This document shows positions 4,610 through 11,611 of a DNA stretch of 11,655 bases, piece by piece (the stretch's first letter is position 1; each line of letters opens with the position of its first letter). The DNA is taken from NCBI GenBank assembly GCA_964622915.1, contig CAZUSC010000006.1:1-11655 (forward strand). Direction: 5' to 3'. Origin of the DNA: CAZUSC01 sp964622915 (GTDB lineage: Bacteria > Patescibacteriota > Andersenbacteria > UBA10190). A model generated the notes under the pieces. That model searched no databases. It was not told where the DNA came from and worked only from the letters and a program-made list of their open reading frames with translations. Made by a program: the position numbers and the translations under genes.

Positions 4610-6505
4610 CTATTTATCTTTAGCTTGTTTCTTGGCTTCCGCCTGACCTTCAATTACCTCTTCGCCTGCCGGTTTGGCGCCCTCGCTTGGTTGAGTGGAT
4701 CCAGCCTGCTGATACAGCTTTTCCCCGATTGCTTGCGCCGACTTCGACAGTTCTTCGAGCGCTGTCTTGATTACTGCCACATCATCGCCTTCCCGCGCTT
4801 TGTTGACTGCGCTAATTTTTTCTTCGACCTCTTTCTTCAGGTCAGCCGGCACCTTGTCCCCGCCCTCCTGCAAAGTTTTCTGCGTCGCATACACCAGCTG
4901 CTCGGCTTGGTTCTTGCTGTCCACCAGCTCGCGTTTGATCTTGTCGGACTCGGCAAATTTGGCTGCTTCCTGCTTCATTCGTTCCACTTCTTCTTTATTG
5001 AGTCCGGAAGAGCCTTCGATCCGGATGTTTTGCTTTTTACTGGTCGCTTTATCGGTCGCTGTGACATTTAAAATGCCGTTAGCATCAATATCAAAGGTGA
5101 CCTCGATCTGGGGTAGGCCTCTTGACGAGGGTGGGATACCATCAAGAATAAAGCGCCCCAACGATTTGTTATCAGCAGCCATTTCCCGCTCGCCTTGCAA
5201 GACGTGAATTTCCACCTGGGTTTGGTTATCGCCGGCCGTGGAGAACACTTGCGATTTTTTAGTGGGAACAGTGGTGTTTTTCTCAATTAAGGCTGTGCGT
5301 ACTCCTCCGAGGGTCTCTATGCCCAGCGTCAGAGGCGTGACGTCTAATAGCAGCACGTCTTTGACATCACCGGCCATAATACCGCCCTGAATAGCCGCCC
5401 CATCGGCCACTACTTCGTCCGGATTAATTCCTTTGTGCGGCTGCTTGCCAAACAACTCGGCTACAACGGCAGTAATTTTAGGCATGCGCGTCTGACCGCC
5501 TACCAACACCACTTCGTCAATATCCGCCGGCTTCATCTTGGCCTCCGCCAGTGCTTGCTTGGTAACAGCTAAGGCTCGGTCGATCAGATCAGCCGTCAAC
5601 TCTTCCAGCTTGGCACGAGTCAGCGTCAATATTAAGTGCTGGGGGCCTTGCGGTCCGGTCGTAATAAATGGCTGATTCATCTCGGTCGTGGTCGAGCTGG
5701 ATAATTCATGCTTGGCTTTTTCCGCCGCCTCCTTCAAGCGCTGTAAGGCCATTTGGTCTTGGGATAAATCAATGCCTTCCTGGGACTTAAACTCTTTGAC
5801 AATCCAATCGATGATCCGCTGATCAAAATCATCGCCGCCCAAGTGTGTGTCGCCATGCGTCCCTTTGACTTCAATCGTGTCTTGTCCTATTTCTAAGATG
5901 GAAACATCGAAGGTTCCGCCACCCAAGTCAAATACCACTACTTTTTCATCTTTTTTCTTGTCGAGGCCGTAGGCTAGGGCGGCGGCCGTCGGCTCGTTTA
6001 TGATTCTTTTCACGTTAAAACCGGCAATGGCCCCCGCATCCTTGGTAGCTTGGCGTTGCGAGTCGTCAAAGTAAGCCGGCACGGTAATCACCGCGTCATT
6101 AATGGTACGGCCTAGCTTGCTTTCCGCGTCAACTTTCAGTTTCTGCAAGACCATAGCGGCAATGGCTGCTGGCTTGACCCAGGAATCGCCGAATTCAATT
6201 TCTACGCCTCCATCTGACCCCGCGCGAATGTTATATGGCAGTAAACCCTTATCTTGCTGAACACTAGGATCACTGAACTTGCGGCCAATCAGACGCTTAG
6301 CCGAAAAAATTGTTCGGGCGGGGTTAATGACCGCTTGGCGCTTAGCCAGCACGCCGACTAGCCGCTCGCCAGATTTACTTAAAGCAACCACGGAGGGGGT
6401 AGTGCGATTGCCCTCGCTATTTTCTAAAATAGTGGACTTCCCGCCTTCGACCACGGCCATGGCGGAATTAGTTGTTCCTAAGTCGATTCCTAAAATTACA
6501 CTCAT
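4610..6505 (-). CDS. dnaK: Molecular chaperone DnaK (Hsp70)
   Basis: DnaK is the ATP-driven Hsp70 that binds exposed hydrophobic segments, with DnaJ and GrpE controlling its cycle. The 631-aa length is normal (about 638 in E. coli). The nucleotide-binding domain covers 1-380 with GIDLGTTNS at 6-14, K70, NEPTAAALAYG at 170-180, VFDLGGGTFD at 191-200 and VLVGGQTRMP at 333-342. The interdomain linker VLLLD is at 384-388. The substrate-binding beta domain (about 390-500) and the helical lid follow. The tail EEVIEGQAEAKKQAKDK is a variant of the usual EVVDAEFEEV end. Nothing essential is missing. It starts 23 nt after grpE with an AT-rich spacer and no Shine-Dalgarno. Expression should follow the CIRCE promoter upstream of hrcA. 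Confidence 0.98.
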   Translation of the reverse strand: MSVILGIDLGTTNSAMAVVEGGKSTILENSEGNRTTPSVVALSKSGERLVGVLAKRQAVINPARTIFSAKRLIGRKFSDPSVQQDKGLLPYNIRAGSDGGVEIEFGDSWVKPAAIAAMVLQKLKVDAESKLGRTINDAVITVPAYFDDSQRQATKDAGAIAGFNVKRIINEPTAAALAYGLDKKKDEKVVVFDLGGGTFDVSILEIGQDTIEVKGTHGDTHLGGDDFDQRIIDWIVKEFKSQEGIDLSQDQMALQRLKEAAEKAKHELSSSTTTEMNQPFITTGPQGPQHLILTLTRAKLEELTADLIDRALAVTKQALAEAKMKPADIDEVVLVGGQTRMPKITAVVAELFGKQPHKGINPDEVVADGAAIQGGIMAGDVKDVLLLDVTPLTLGIETLGGVRTALIEKNTTVPTKKSQVFSTAGDNQTQVEIHVLQGEREMAADNKSLGRFILDGIPPSSRGLPQIEVTFDIDANGILNVTATDKATSKKQNIRIEGSSGLNKEEVERMKQEAAKFAESDKIKRELVDSKNQAEQLVYATQKTLQEGGDKVPADLKKEVEEKISAVNKAREGDDVAVIKTALEELSKSAQAIGEKLYQQAGSTQPSEGAKPAGEEVIEGQAEAKKQAKDK

Positions 6506-6528
6506 AGTTTTTTAGTAATATATTAAAG

Positions 6529-6987
6529 TTAAATAGATACTCTTACCTTGGCCGGCCTAATGACAAGGTTGTCAATCTTGTAGCCAGGCTGGATAACTTT
6601 GGTAATTATTCCGCTCGGCTCGTCATTAGGACTAATTTGATCAACCGCTTCGTGTTGAGCTGGATCAAATGGGTCGCCCGCCGGATTTATGGTCTGCACG
6701 CCCTGCTGCACCAGTAATTGCTCAAACTGCCTAGCCACATGCTTGACACCCGTTACCCAGCTGTCTTGGGCCAGAGTGTCCGGTACGTGCCGCTGCAGCG
6801 ACTGGAAACTATCGGCCAGCGCTAGCAACGATTCGATGACTTCTCGTTTTATTTGCTGGCGTTGTTGCGCCTGGGCGTTCTGATAACGCTTGCGCAAGTT
6901 GTCCAGCTCCGCGCGGGCCCGCTGCCAGCCGGCTAAATATTCCTGCTCGTTGTGTGCGGCTGCGTGGATTTGCGATGAATGAATCAT
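6529..6987 (-). CDS. grpE: Nucleotide exchange factor GrpE
   Basis: GrpE releases ADP from DnaK. The 152-aa product has the long dimerising helix from about residue 13 to 75 (WQRARAELDNLRKRYQ in its first part) and the compact beta head with NPAGDPFDPAQHEAV at about 100-114, then GYKIDNLVIRPAKVRVS at the end. The head and helix signatures are diagnostic. It is shorter than the E. coli protein (197 aa), mainly because the acidic disordered N-terminus is nearly absent. It lies 12 nt after hrcA and 23 nt before dnaK. No Shine-Dalgarno precedes the ATG. Confidence 0.95.
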   Translation of the reverse strand: MIHSSQIHAAAHNEQEYLAGWQRARAELDNLRKRYQNAQAQQRQQIKREVIESLLALADSFQSLQRHVPDTLAQDSWVTGVKHVARQFEQLLVQQGVQTINPAGDPFDPAQHEAVDQISPNDEPSGIITKVIQPGYKIDNLVIRPAKVRVSI

Positions 6988-6999
6988 ACTTTTTTAGGA

Positions 7000-7707
7000 T
7001 TAGGAATTTTCTACTACCGCGGCCATATTGTCTAACAACGCCAGGTGGCGGCGGTAAGGCATGCGCTTAGGTCCGATCAGCATCAGCACCACTGACTCGC
7101 CGTTAATAGTGTGGGCAGTGCGCGTGAGTATACTGGTAAACTGCGTTGAATAAGCGGTATTCTCACGGCCAATAAAAACATTTACTACCCCGGGGTCGTG
7201 AGCGAATCGCTCCACGTATTGTTCTATGTCATCTAAAATTTCATATACTTCCCGGACGGTGGCATAGTCCTCGCTTTCCGGCTGATCCAGCACAGCAGTC
7301 AGCCCCGCCTCTTGGATTTCATGACTGGGCAGCCAGCCGCTGACAGCAATGGTACTGGCCAGTCGCGACATGAGTTGTGCCATCGCTCGTGCCCGCCCAT
7401 TATATTTTTCTTGCCAGTCGTGCAGCTGGTCAGCCAGCCGCTCCACCTGCTCGGCTTTCGGTTGGTGGATTTTTAGACTATTAACATAACTGCGATAACC
7501 CTTATCCGTCGGGATGCGTCCGGCGGAAGTATGGGGTTGTTGCAAATAGCCTTCTTGTTCTAAGCCGCGCAGAATATGGCGGATGGTGGCCGAACTAATC
7601 GATAAGCCTAGTTGTTCTTGCAAGCTGCTGCTGCCGACCGGTCGGGCGGAGGAAATGTACTCTTCAACCAGTTGATGCAGCAGTTGAATATGCTGATTGC
7701 TTGTCAT
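7000..7707 (-). CDS. hrcA: Heat-inducible transcription repressor HrcA (short form)
   Basis: HrcA represses chaperone operons by binding CIRCE. I take the ATG at 7705-7707 (235 aa); a GTG at 7723-7725 would add six residues but aligns less well with the usual N-terminus (MLxxRQxxIL). The winged helix covers 1-75 with ARPVGSSSL (21-29), SSATIRHILRGLEQEGYL (38-55) and the hallmark HTSAGRIPTDKGYR (59-72). The C-terminal GAF-like part is recognisable: LTAVLDQPE at 136-144, VFIGRE at 177-182 and LIGPKRMPY near 210. The family usually has about 340 residues. Roughly 100 are missing between the dimer helix (about 120) and LDQPE, where the insertion domain normally lies. The frame is intact, so this is a compact form, not a broken gene. 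CIRCE is directly upstream. Confidence 0.95.
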   Translation of the reverse strand: MTSNQHIQLLHQLVEEYISSARPVGSSSLQEQLGLSISSATIRHILRGLEQEGYLQQPHTSAGRIPTDKGYRSYVNSLKIHQPKAEQVERLADQLHDWQEKYNGRARAMAQLMSRLASTIAVSGWLPSHEIQEAGLTAVLDQPESEDYATVREVYEILDDIEQYVERFAHDPGVVNVFIGRENTAYSTQFTSILTRTAHTINGESVVLMLIGPKRMPYRRHLALLDNMAAVVENS

Positions 7708-7729
7708 AAATAATTGAGCGATCACATAA

Positions 7730-7756
7730 CTAGCACTCCAATTGAACGAGTGCTAA
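7730..7756 (-). promoter_or_regulatory. CIRCE operator (HrcA binding site)
   Basis: On the minus strand the halves are TTAGCACTC (7748-7756) and GAGTGCTAG (7730-7738) with exactly 9 nt between. This is the canonical CIRCE inverted repeat with one mismatch at the last base of the distal half. It lies just downstream of the proposed -10, at the transcription start and in the leader, about 22 nt before the hrcA ATG. Repression by HrcA of the whole operon is expected. Confidence 0.97.
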
Positions 7757-7760
7757 CCCT

Positions 7761-7788
7761 ATCCTACAAAGACTATTGGCTTTGTCAA
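7761..7788 (-). promoter_or_regulatory. Promoter of the hrcA-grpE-dnaK-dnaJ operon
   Basis: On the minus strand a consensus TTGACA (7783-7788) is followed after 16 nt by TAGGAT (7761-7766, 4/6 match). The expected start is at the beginning of CIRCE, the usual arrangement for HrcA-controlled vegetative (sigma-70 type) promoters. Confidence 0.75.
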
Positions 7789-7815
7789 GTGGCAATCTGC
7801 TAGATTCCTCGCCAC
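7789..7815. other. Hairpin abutting the hrcA -35 element
   Basis: GTGGC plus AATCT (7789-7798) pairs with AGATT (7802-7806) and GCCAC (7811-7815), leaving a 3-nt loop and a 4-nt bulge. It touches the -35 directly, between the lipoprotein stop and the hrcA promoter. There is no T-run on the minus strand, so it is not a standard terminator for the lipoprotein gene. It may still limit read-through into the heat-shock operon. Confidence 0.4.
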
Positions 7816-7852
7816 ATATATTTTTCCCCAAGAACTATTCGTCACTGCTTGG

Positions 7853-9031
7853 TTAGGAATCCGGTCTATTGGCAATAAGTAATACGCGGCCGGCATTACT
7901 GGGATTGATAGATAAGGCGGTAATGACGTGCGCCGGTAATCCCAGCGAAAAAGTATTCCAGGTCTGCCCGCCATCCTCCGACCGATAGACCACGTTGTTA
8001 ATAGCGGTCAGCAAACGATTGACGTTGGTCGGACTTACCGCCACCACAATTGAATTAAACACTTGGCTGGGTTCAACCGGCAAGCCTAACTGTATCCAGC
8101 TCTGTCCGCTGTCCCGCGTTACCACGATGCCATCTTCGACCCCCACCAGCATCGCTTGCGGAAATTGCGGAATATAGGCCATGTCAGAGACCTTTTTCTG
8201 ACCTTGGCCGGTAGCGAAGGGGGGTGGAGTGTTAATGTACTGCGGCACTTTTATTTCTTCTTGCTTGCCGGCACTTACGCGCAGCAATGTCTGTTGTTTA
8301 GTCACCACGATAACTTCACCCGGCGTATGCGGCGAGGGAATTATTTTTTGCACGGATGCCCCGCCTGCTTGCGCCGTGGGGTTGAAACCAGTGTTAGTAA
8401 TTGTGTGAATAGTTTTCCAGAGTTTCGCCGACTGTTCGCCCACAAAGATCGTGCCGAGATTGCTGCCGGCATAGATCCGATCACCATTAAATGGATCCAG
8501 TTCAATCGACAATACAACCGAGCCCACTGGGCTGGCACCCTGAATAATCTGCAGTCCCCTTTTTACTTCCAGGGGCACTGGGACCGTAAAGACTGTTTGC
8601 CAGCTAGCTCCCCCGTCTAGACTGCGGACTACGTAGCCTTGTCCATCGTCATCCGTGCCTGAAGCAACTAGCGCGCCGTTTTTTAATAGTAAGACATCTA
8701 AGGTCTGGGCCAGCGGCGTCGCAATGACTGACCAAGTTTCGCCATCGTCCCGGGATTCTACTAAACCGTTATTGCCCGCGGCAACATAAATATTATCTGG
8801 TGTCTGTCCGGCCCGAAATATACTAAACAGCTCAAATTGAGCAATATATTCTCCGGCCTGCCCCGCAATATTTACAGCTTGATCGAAGCTGGCACCCGCA
8901 CTGGTCGAGCGATAAACACCACCGGGCGGAGCCGGCGGCAGGCGGTCGCCAGTGCAGCCAGGTAATTGTAAGAAGCCTAGCGCCAGCACGGGCAAAACTA
9001 ATACCGGCAGTCTAATTACGCGCTTCTTCAT
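7853..9031 (-). CDS. Predicted lipoprotein with Asp-box (BNR) beta-propeller repeats
   Basis: I take the ATG at 9029-9031 (392 aa) because it gives a proper lipoprotein signal: MKKRVIR, a hydrophobic core, then lipobox LPGC with C26. Upstream in-frame codons would place a long polar stretch before it. Four clear Asp boxes (S/T-x-D-x-G-x-S/T-W) occur at 93-100, 137-144, 305-312 and 351-358; a degenerate one is at 42-49. Such repeats mark beta-propellers of the sialidase, Ycf48 and sortilin type. No sialidase catalytic set is seen, so a binding or scaffold role is more likely. The protein should be anchored on the outer face of the membrane. It diverges from a CorA-like gene at a shared promoter spacer of 50 bp. 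Its mRNA probably begins at the start codon. Confidence 0.85.
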   Translation of the reverse strand: MKKRVIRLPVLVLPVLALGFLQLPGCTGDRLPPAPPGGVYRSTSAGASFDQAVNIAGQAGEYIAQFELFSIFRAGQTPDNIYVAAGNNGLVESRDDGETWSVIATPLAQTLDVLLLKNGALVASGTDDDGQGYVVRSLDGGASWQTVFTVPVPLEVKRGLQIIQGASPVGSVVLSIELDPFNGDRIYAGSNLGTIFVGEQSAKLWKTIHTITNTGFNPTAQAGGASVQKIIPSPHTPGEVIVVTKQQTLLRVSAGKQEEIKVPQYINTPPPFATGQGQKKVSDMAYIPQFPQAMLVGVEDGIVVTRDSGQSWIQLGLPVEPSQVFNSIVVAVSPTNVNRLLTAINNVVYRSEDGGQTWNTFSLGLPAHVITALSINPSNAGRVLLIANRPDS

Positions 9032-9046
9032 GCTATAATAATAACA
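9031..9046. promoter_or_regulatory. Overlapping divergent extended -10 promoters
   Basis: On the plus strand TGCTATAAT (9031-9039) is a full extended -10. On the minus strand TGTTATTAT (9046-9038) is another. The two hexamers share bases 9038-9039. The surrounding 20 bp (9029-9048) are symmetric at 16 of 20 positions. The plus start would be near 9046, leaving a 36-nt leader to the CorA-like ATG. The minus start would be at the lipoprotein ATG itself. Confidence 0.65.
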
Positions 9047-9081
9047 TGAAACGGTTTGATTAAGAGCGTTTTTGCAATGCA

Positions 9082-9993
9082 ATGCGCCAAGCCATTACTG
9101 CCAGAGAAATAACCTGGGTCAACATCGAAGAGCCGACCAACGAAGAGCTGGCCGCTTTCGTGCGCGAGGTAGTGCTCCTGCCTGTCGACGCGGAGTTTAT
9201 TGTGCGCGAGCATCAACGTTCGGAAATCGCCCGTCGTCCCAATTATACTTTGATCTTAATCCACGTGCCCATTTTCGATAAAAAACTTCGTGTGACCAGC
9301 GGAGCCGCCTTATACTTTTTGGTCACGGACCAGCAAGTTTTCACTGTGCAGTATGAACCAATTGTTTCCCTACAAAAAATATTTAGCGAGTTTGCCAGTA
9401 ATCCCGAGCAGCAGGAGGAGTATTTCGACGGTTCCGTCTTGGGCCTGGCTCTGCATTTAATCGGCCAACTTAACTTGAGCTCTTTTCGAAAAATTGCCCG
9501 CCTATCCAAGCACCTGGAAATTGCCGAGGACGCTGTCTTTCAAGGCAATGAGCGAAAAATGGTCGAGGAAGTAGCCATTCTGGCCCGCGATGTTTTGGAT
9601 TTTCGGAAGATTATTCGACCGCAGATTAATCTGTTCGCCAGCTCGCCCACCGAGCCTGGCAACGAAGATGTTAAAGCCCAGTGGCAGCGCTTGGCCAATC
9701 AGCTCAAGCAAATGTGGGAATTGCTGGAAAGCCTCAATGAAAGCGCCCAGGAATTACGAAGTACCAATGACTCCCTTTTGCAGCACAAAGAAAACGAGTT
9801 GCTGCGCATGTTAACGATTTACTCTATCGTGGCTATTCCGGTTTTTATTTTGGTTTCTGCCTTCAACCCGGGCAGCGTGGAAGTAAAGGAGCCAAGCCGC
9901 TGGGACCAAATCATATTTTGGTCGGCCATCGGGGTACTTTCTATTTTATTAGTTTATATTTTTATTCGTAGCAAACGCCGACGAGTGGTGTAG
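9082..9993 (+). CDS. CorA-like (2-TM-GxN family) divalent cation transporter homologue
   Basis: The 303-aa length and layout match CorA: an alpha/beta N-domain (1 to about 115, starting REITWVNIEEPTNEEL and including EIARRPNYTLILIHVPIF), a long helical stalk (about 120-240), then TM1 (about 243-261) and TM2 (about 277-296) at the C-terminus with a basic tail SKRRR. Family members form pentameric Mg2+ or other cation channels in the inner membrane. The signature after TM1 is normally GMN. Here it is A260-F261-N262 (VSAFNPG), so only the Asn is kept. That loop controls ion selection, so the substrate may differ or transport may be impaired. The gene starts from a divergent extended -10 and ends 27 nt before cysS, so both may share an mRNA. 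No Shine-Dalgarno is seen. Confidence 0.85.
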   Translation: MRQAITAREITWVNIEEPTNEELAAFVREVVLLPVDAEFIVREHQRSEIARRPNYTLILIHVPIFDKKLRVTSGAALYFLVTDQQVFTVQYEPIVSLQKIFSEFASNPEQQEEYFDGSVLGLALHLIGQLNLSSFRKIARLSKHLEIAEDAVFQGNERKMVEEVAILARDVLDFRKIIRPQINLFASSPTEPGNEDVKAQWQRLANQLKQMWELLESLNESAQELRSTNDSLLQHKENELLRMLTIYSIVAIPVFILVSAFNPGSVEVKEPSRWDQIIFWSAIGVLSILLVYIFIRSKRRRVV

Positions 9994-10020
9994 GCAGAAG
10001 TTTATCTGTAGGATGGCTAG

Positions 10021-11445
10021 ATGACGACGCCGAGGTTTTATAATTCTTTCACTAAACAGCTGGAAGTTTTGGTCCCCCGGTACGAGGGGAAGGTTCGGAT
10101 ATATAATTGCGGTCCGACTGTTTATAAACGACAGCACCTGGGCAATATGCGGCGTTTTTTATTCTCCGACTTTCTCCGGCGCAGCTTAGAATTCCTGGGC
10201 TATGAAGTACGGGACATTACCAACATCACTGATGTCGGACATTTGACGCAAGATGATATCGATGCCGGACAGGACAAACTAGAGCAAGCGGCGCAGGAAC
10301 AAAAAACTACTCCCCAACAGATTGCTACTAAACAAACCGAATTATTTTTAGCTGATCTGGCCGCCCTCAATATTAAACCCGCCCATGCTTATCCCCGCGC
10401 CTCTGCGCATATTTCGCAAATCCAGCAGTTGATCAAAGCGCTGCTTAAACAGGGTCATGCCTATGCCACAACCAGCGGGGTGTATTTTGCGGTGTCCTCC
10501 TGGCCTAGCTATGGCCGCTTGTCGGGCAATAAGATAGCCGACATTGCGGCCGGTAAGCGCATTGAGGTCCGGCCGGAGAAAAAACATCCGGCTGATTTTG
10601 CCTTGTGGGTTAAAGACAGCCAACACTTGCAAAAGTGGGACTCTCCCTGGGGAATAGGTTACCCCGGCTGGCACATCGAATGCTCGGCCATGAGCTTGGA
10701 ATATTTAGGCTCGGGTATTGATATTCACACCGGCGGCGAAGACAATCTTTTTCCCCATCATGAAAACGAAATTGCCCAATCCGAAGGCGCTACCGGTGAG
10801 AGGTTTGTTAACATTTGGATGCATAATCGGCACTTGCAAATGGCGGGCCACAAGCTTGCCAAGCGTGCTGGTGAGCAAATTACCTTAGACACTATTCGCC
10901 AGCAGGGCAACTCTCCCCTCGCTTTCCGCTTGCTGGTTTTTGGCAGCCACTACCGCCAACCATTGGAGTTTTCTTGGCAGGCCCTCGCCGCTGCGGCTGC
11001 TAATCTAAGTGGCTTAAAGCAGATGCTGCGTCAGTTGCCTGCCGCCGACCCCTCAAACACTTCGTTGGCCGATGAAAAAATTCTGGTTGAGTTCGCGGCC
11101 GCGCTGGCGGACGACCTAAATACTCCGCGTGCCCTGGCTGTCTTTGCCAACTACCAAAAAGCCATTAATAACACTCTTGCTACGCCATTAACGGCTGATC
11201 AGGCGGCTGAAATAAACGCTACCCTGCATACCCTCGATGGCGTACTGGGACTTGTTGAGCCGTTGCAACAGGAAATCAGCGCCGAGGATATTCCGGCCGC
11301 AGTCACTAGTTTAGCCAGTCAGCGGGAGGCAGCCCGCCGGACCGCCGACTTTAGCCAAGCGGACCGCTTCCGCCAAGAAATTGAAGCGCAGGGTTACTAT
11401 GTGGAAGATACGCCATCCGGACCTCGACTAATTAAAAAAATGTAG
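10021..11445 (+). CDS. cysS: Cysteinyl-tRNA synthetase
   Basis: The enzyme charges tRNA-Cys in the cytoplasm. The 474-aa length is typical (461 in E. coli). The class I catalytic domain shows YNCGPTVY at 28-35, the HIGH box as HLGN at 39-42, and NITDVGHL at 68-75. The zinc site is complete with C30, C221 (GWHIECSAM), H246 and E250 (FPHHENE), in the same spacing as E. coli C28, C209, H234 and E238. The KMSKS loop is changed to KLAKR at 278-282. The helical DALR-type and C-terminal parts follow, including LADDLNTPRALAV and TADFSQADRFRQEIEAQGY, a typical CysRS ending. AGGATG at 10010-10015, 5 nt before the ATG, is the best Shine-Dalgarno in the window. It is 27 nt downstream of the CorA-like gene. 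Confidence 0.97.
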   Translation: MTTPRFYNSFTKQLEVLVPRYEGKVRIYNCGPTVYKRQHLGNMRRFLFSDFLRRSLEFLGYEVRDITNITDVGHLTQDDIDAGQDKLEQAAQEQKTTPQQIATKQTELFLADLAALNIKPAHAYPRASAHISQIQQLIKALLKQGHAYATTSGVYFAVSSWPSYGRLSGNKIADIAAGKRIEVRPEKKHPADFALWVKDSQHLQKWDSPWGIGYPGWHIECSAMSLEYLGSGIDIHTGGEDNLFPHHENEIAQSEGATGERFVNIWMHNRHLQMAGHKLAKRAGEQITLDTIRQQGNSPLAFRLLVFGSHYRQPLEFSWQALAAAAANLSGLKQMLRQLPAADPSNTSLADEKILVEFAAALADDLNTPRALAVFANYQKAINNTLATPLTADQAAEINATLHTLDGVLGLVEPLQQEISAEDIPAAVTSLASQREAARRTADFSQADRFRQEIEAQGYYVEDTPSGPRLIKKM

Positions 11446-11611
11446 GTTTTGGCACACATTTTCCACTCCCCTTACCGGCCGCCGACGAGTATAGTAAGAA
11501 AACGAGAGTCTTAAAGGTCGTATGCCCAGTGACCATTATGGGAAATTGGATATTGCCTGCCCGCCGAAGCTTTATGCGAAGGCTGGAGTAATTGGAAATT
11601 AATTTCTAGGT
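11446..11611 (+). other. Spacer between cysS and the dnaB-like gene
   Basis: No clear intrinsic terminator follows cysS. TTGGCA (about 11449) and TATAGT (11490-11495) resemble -35 and -10 hexamers but are too far apart to work together; TATAGT alone could serve the next gene with a leader of about 110 nt. The third repeat copy lies within that leader. Confidence 0.35.
11554..11586 (+). repeat. REP-like palindromic repeat, copy 3
   Basis: TTGCCTGCCC (shared exactly with copy 2) leads into GCC, GAA, GC, loop TTTAT, GC, GAA, GGC: two 2-3 bp stems around a symmetric GAA/GAA loop, extended by CC/GG across one mismatch. It lies 26 nt before the dnaB-like start. Confidence 0.6.

Noticed and set aside
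4625..5207. Two overlapping plus-strand open frames of about 147 codons opposite dnaK
   Set aside because: They are antisense to the conserved dnaK C-terminal half, which fully explains the open frames; no start signals.
7708..7725. GTG at 7723-7725 as hrcA start and TTG at 3534-3536 as dnaJ start
   Set aside because: Both only add a few non-conserved residues; the downstream ATGs match the family N-termini and neither upstream codon has a ribosome site.
8156..8620. Plus-strand open frame of 154 codons opposite the lipoprotein gene
   Set aside because: The minus frame carries a signal peptide, lipobox and Asp boxes. The plus frame has no coherent protein features and no promoter.
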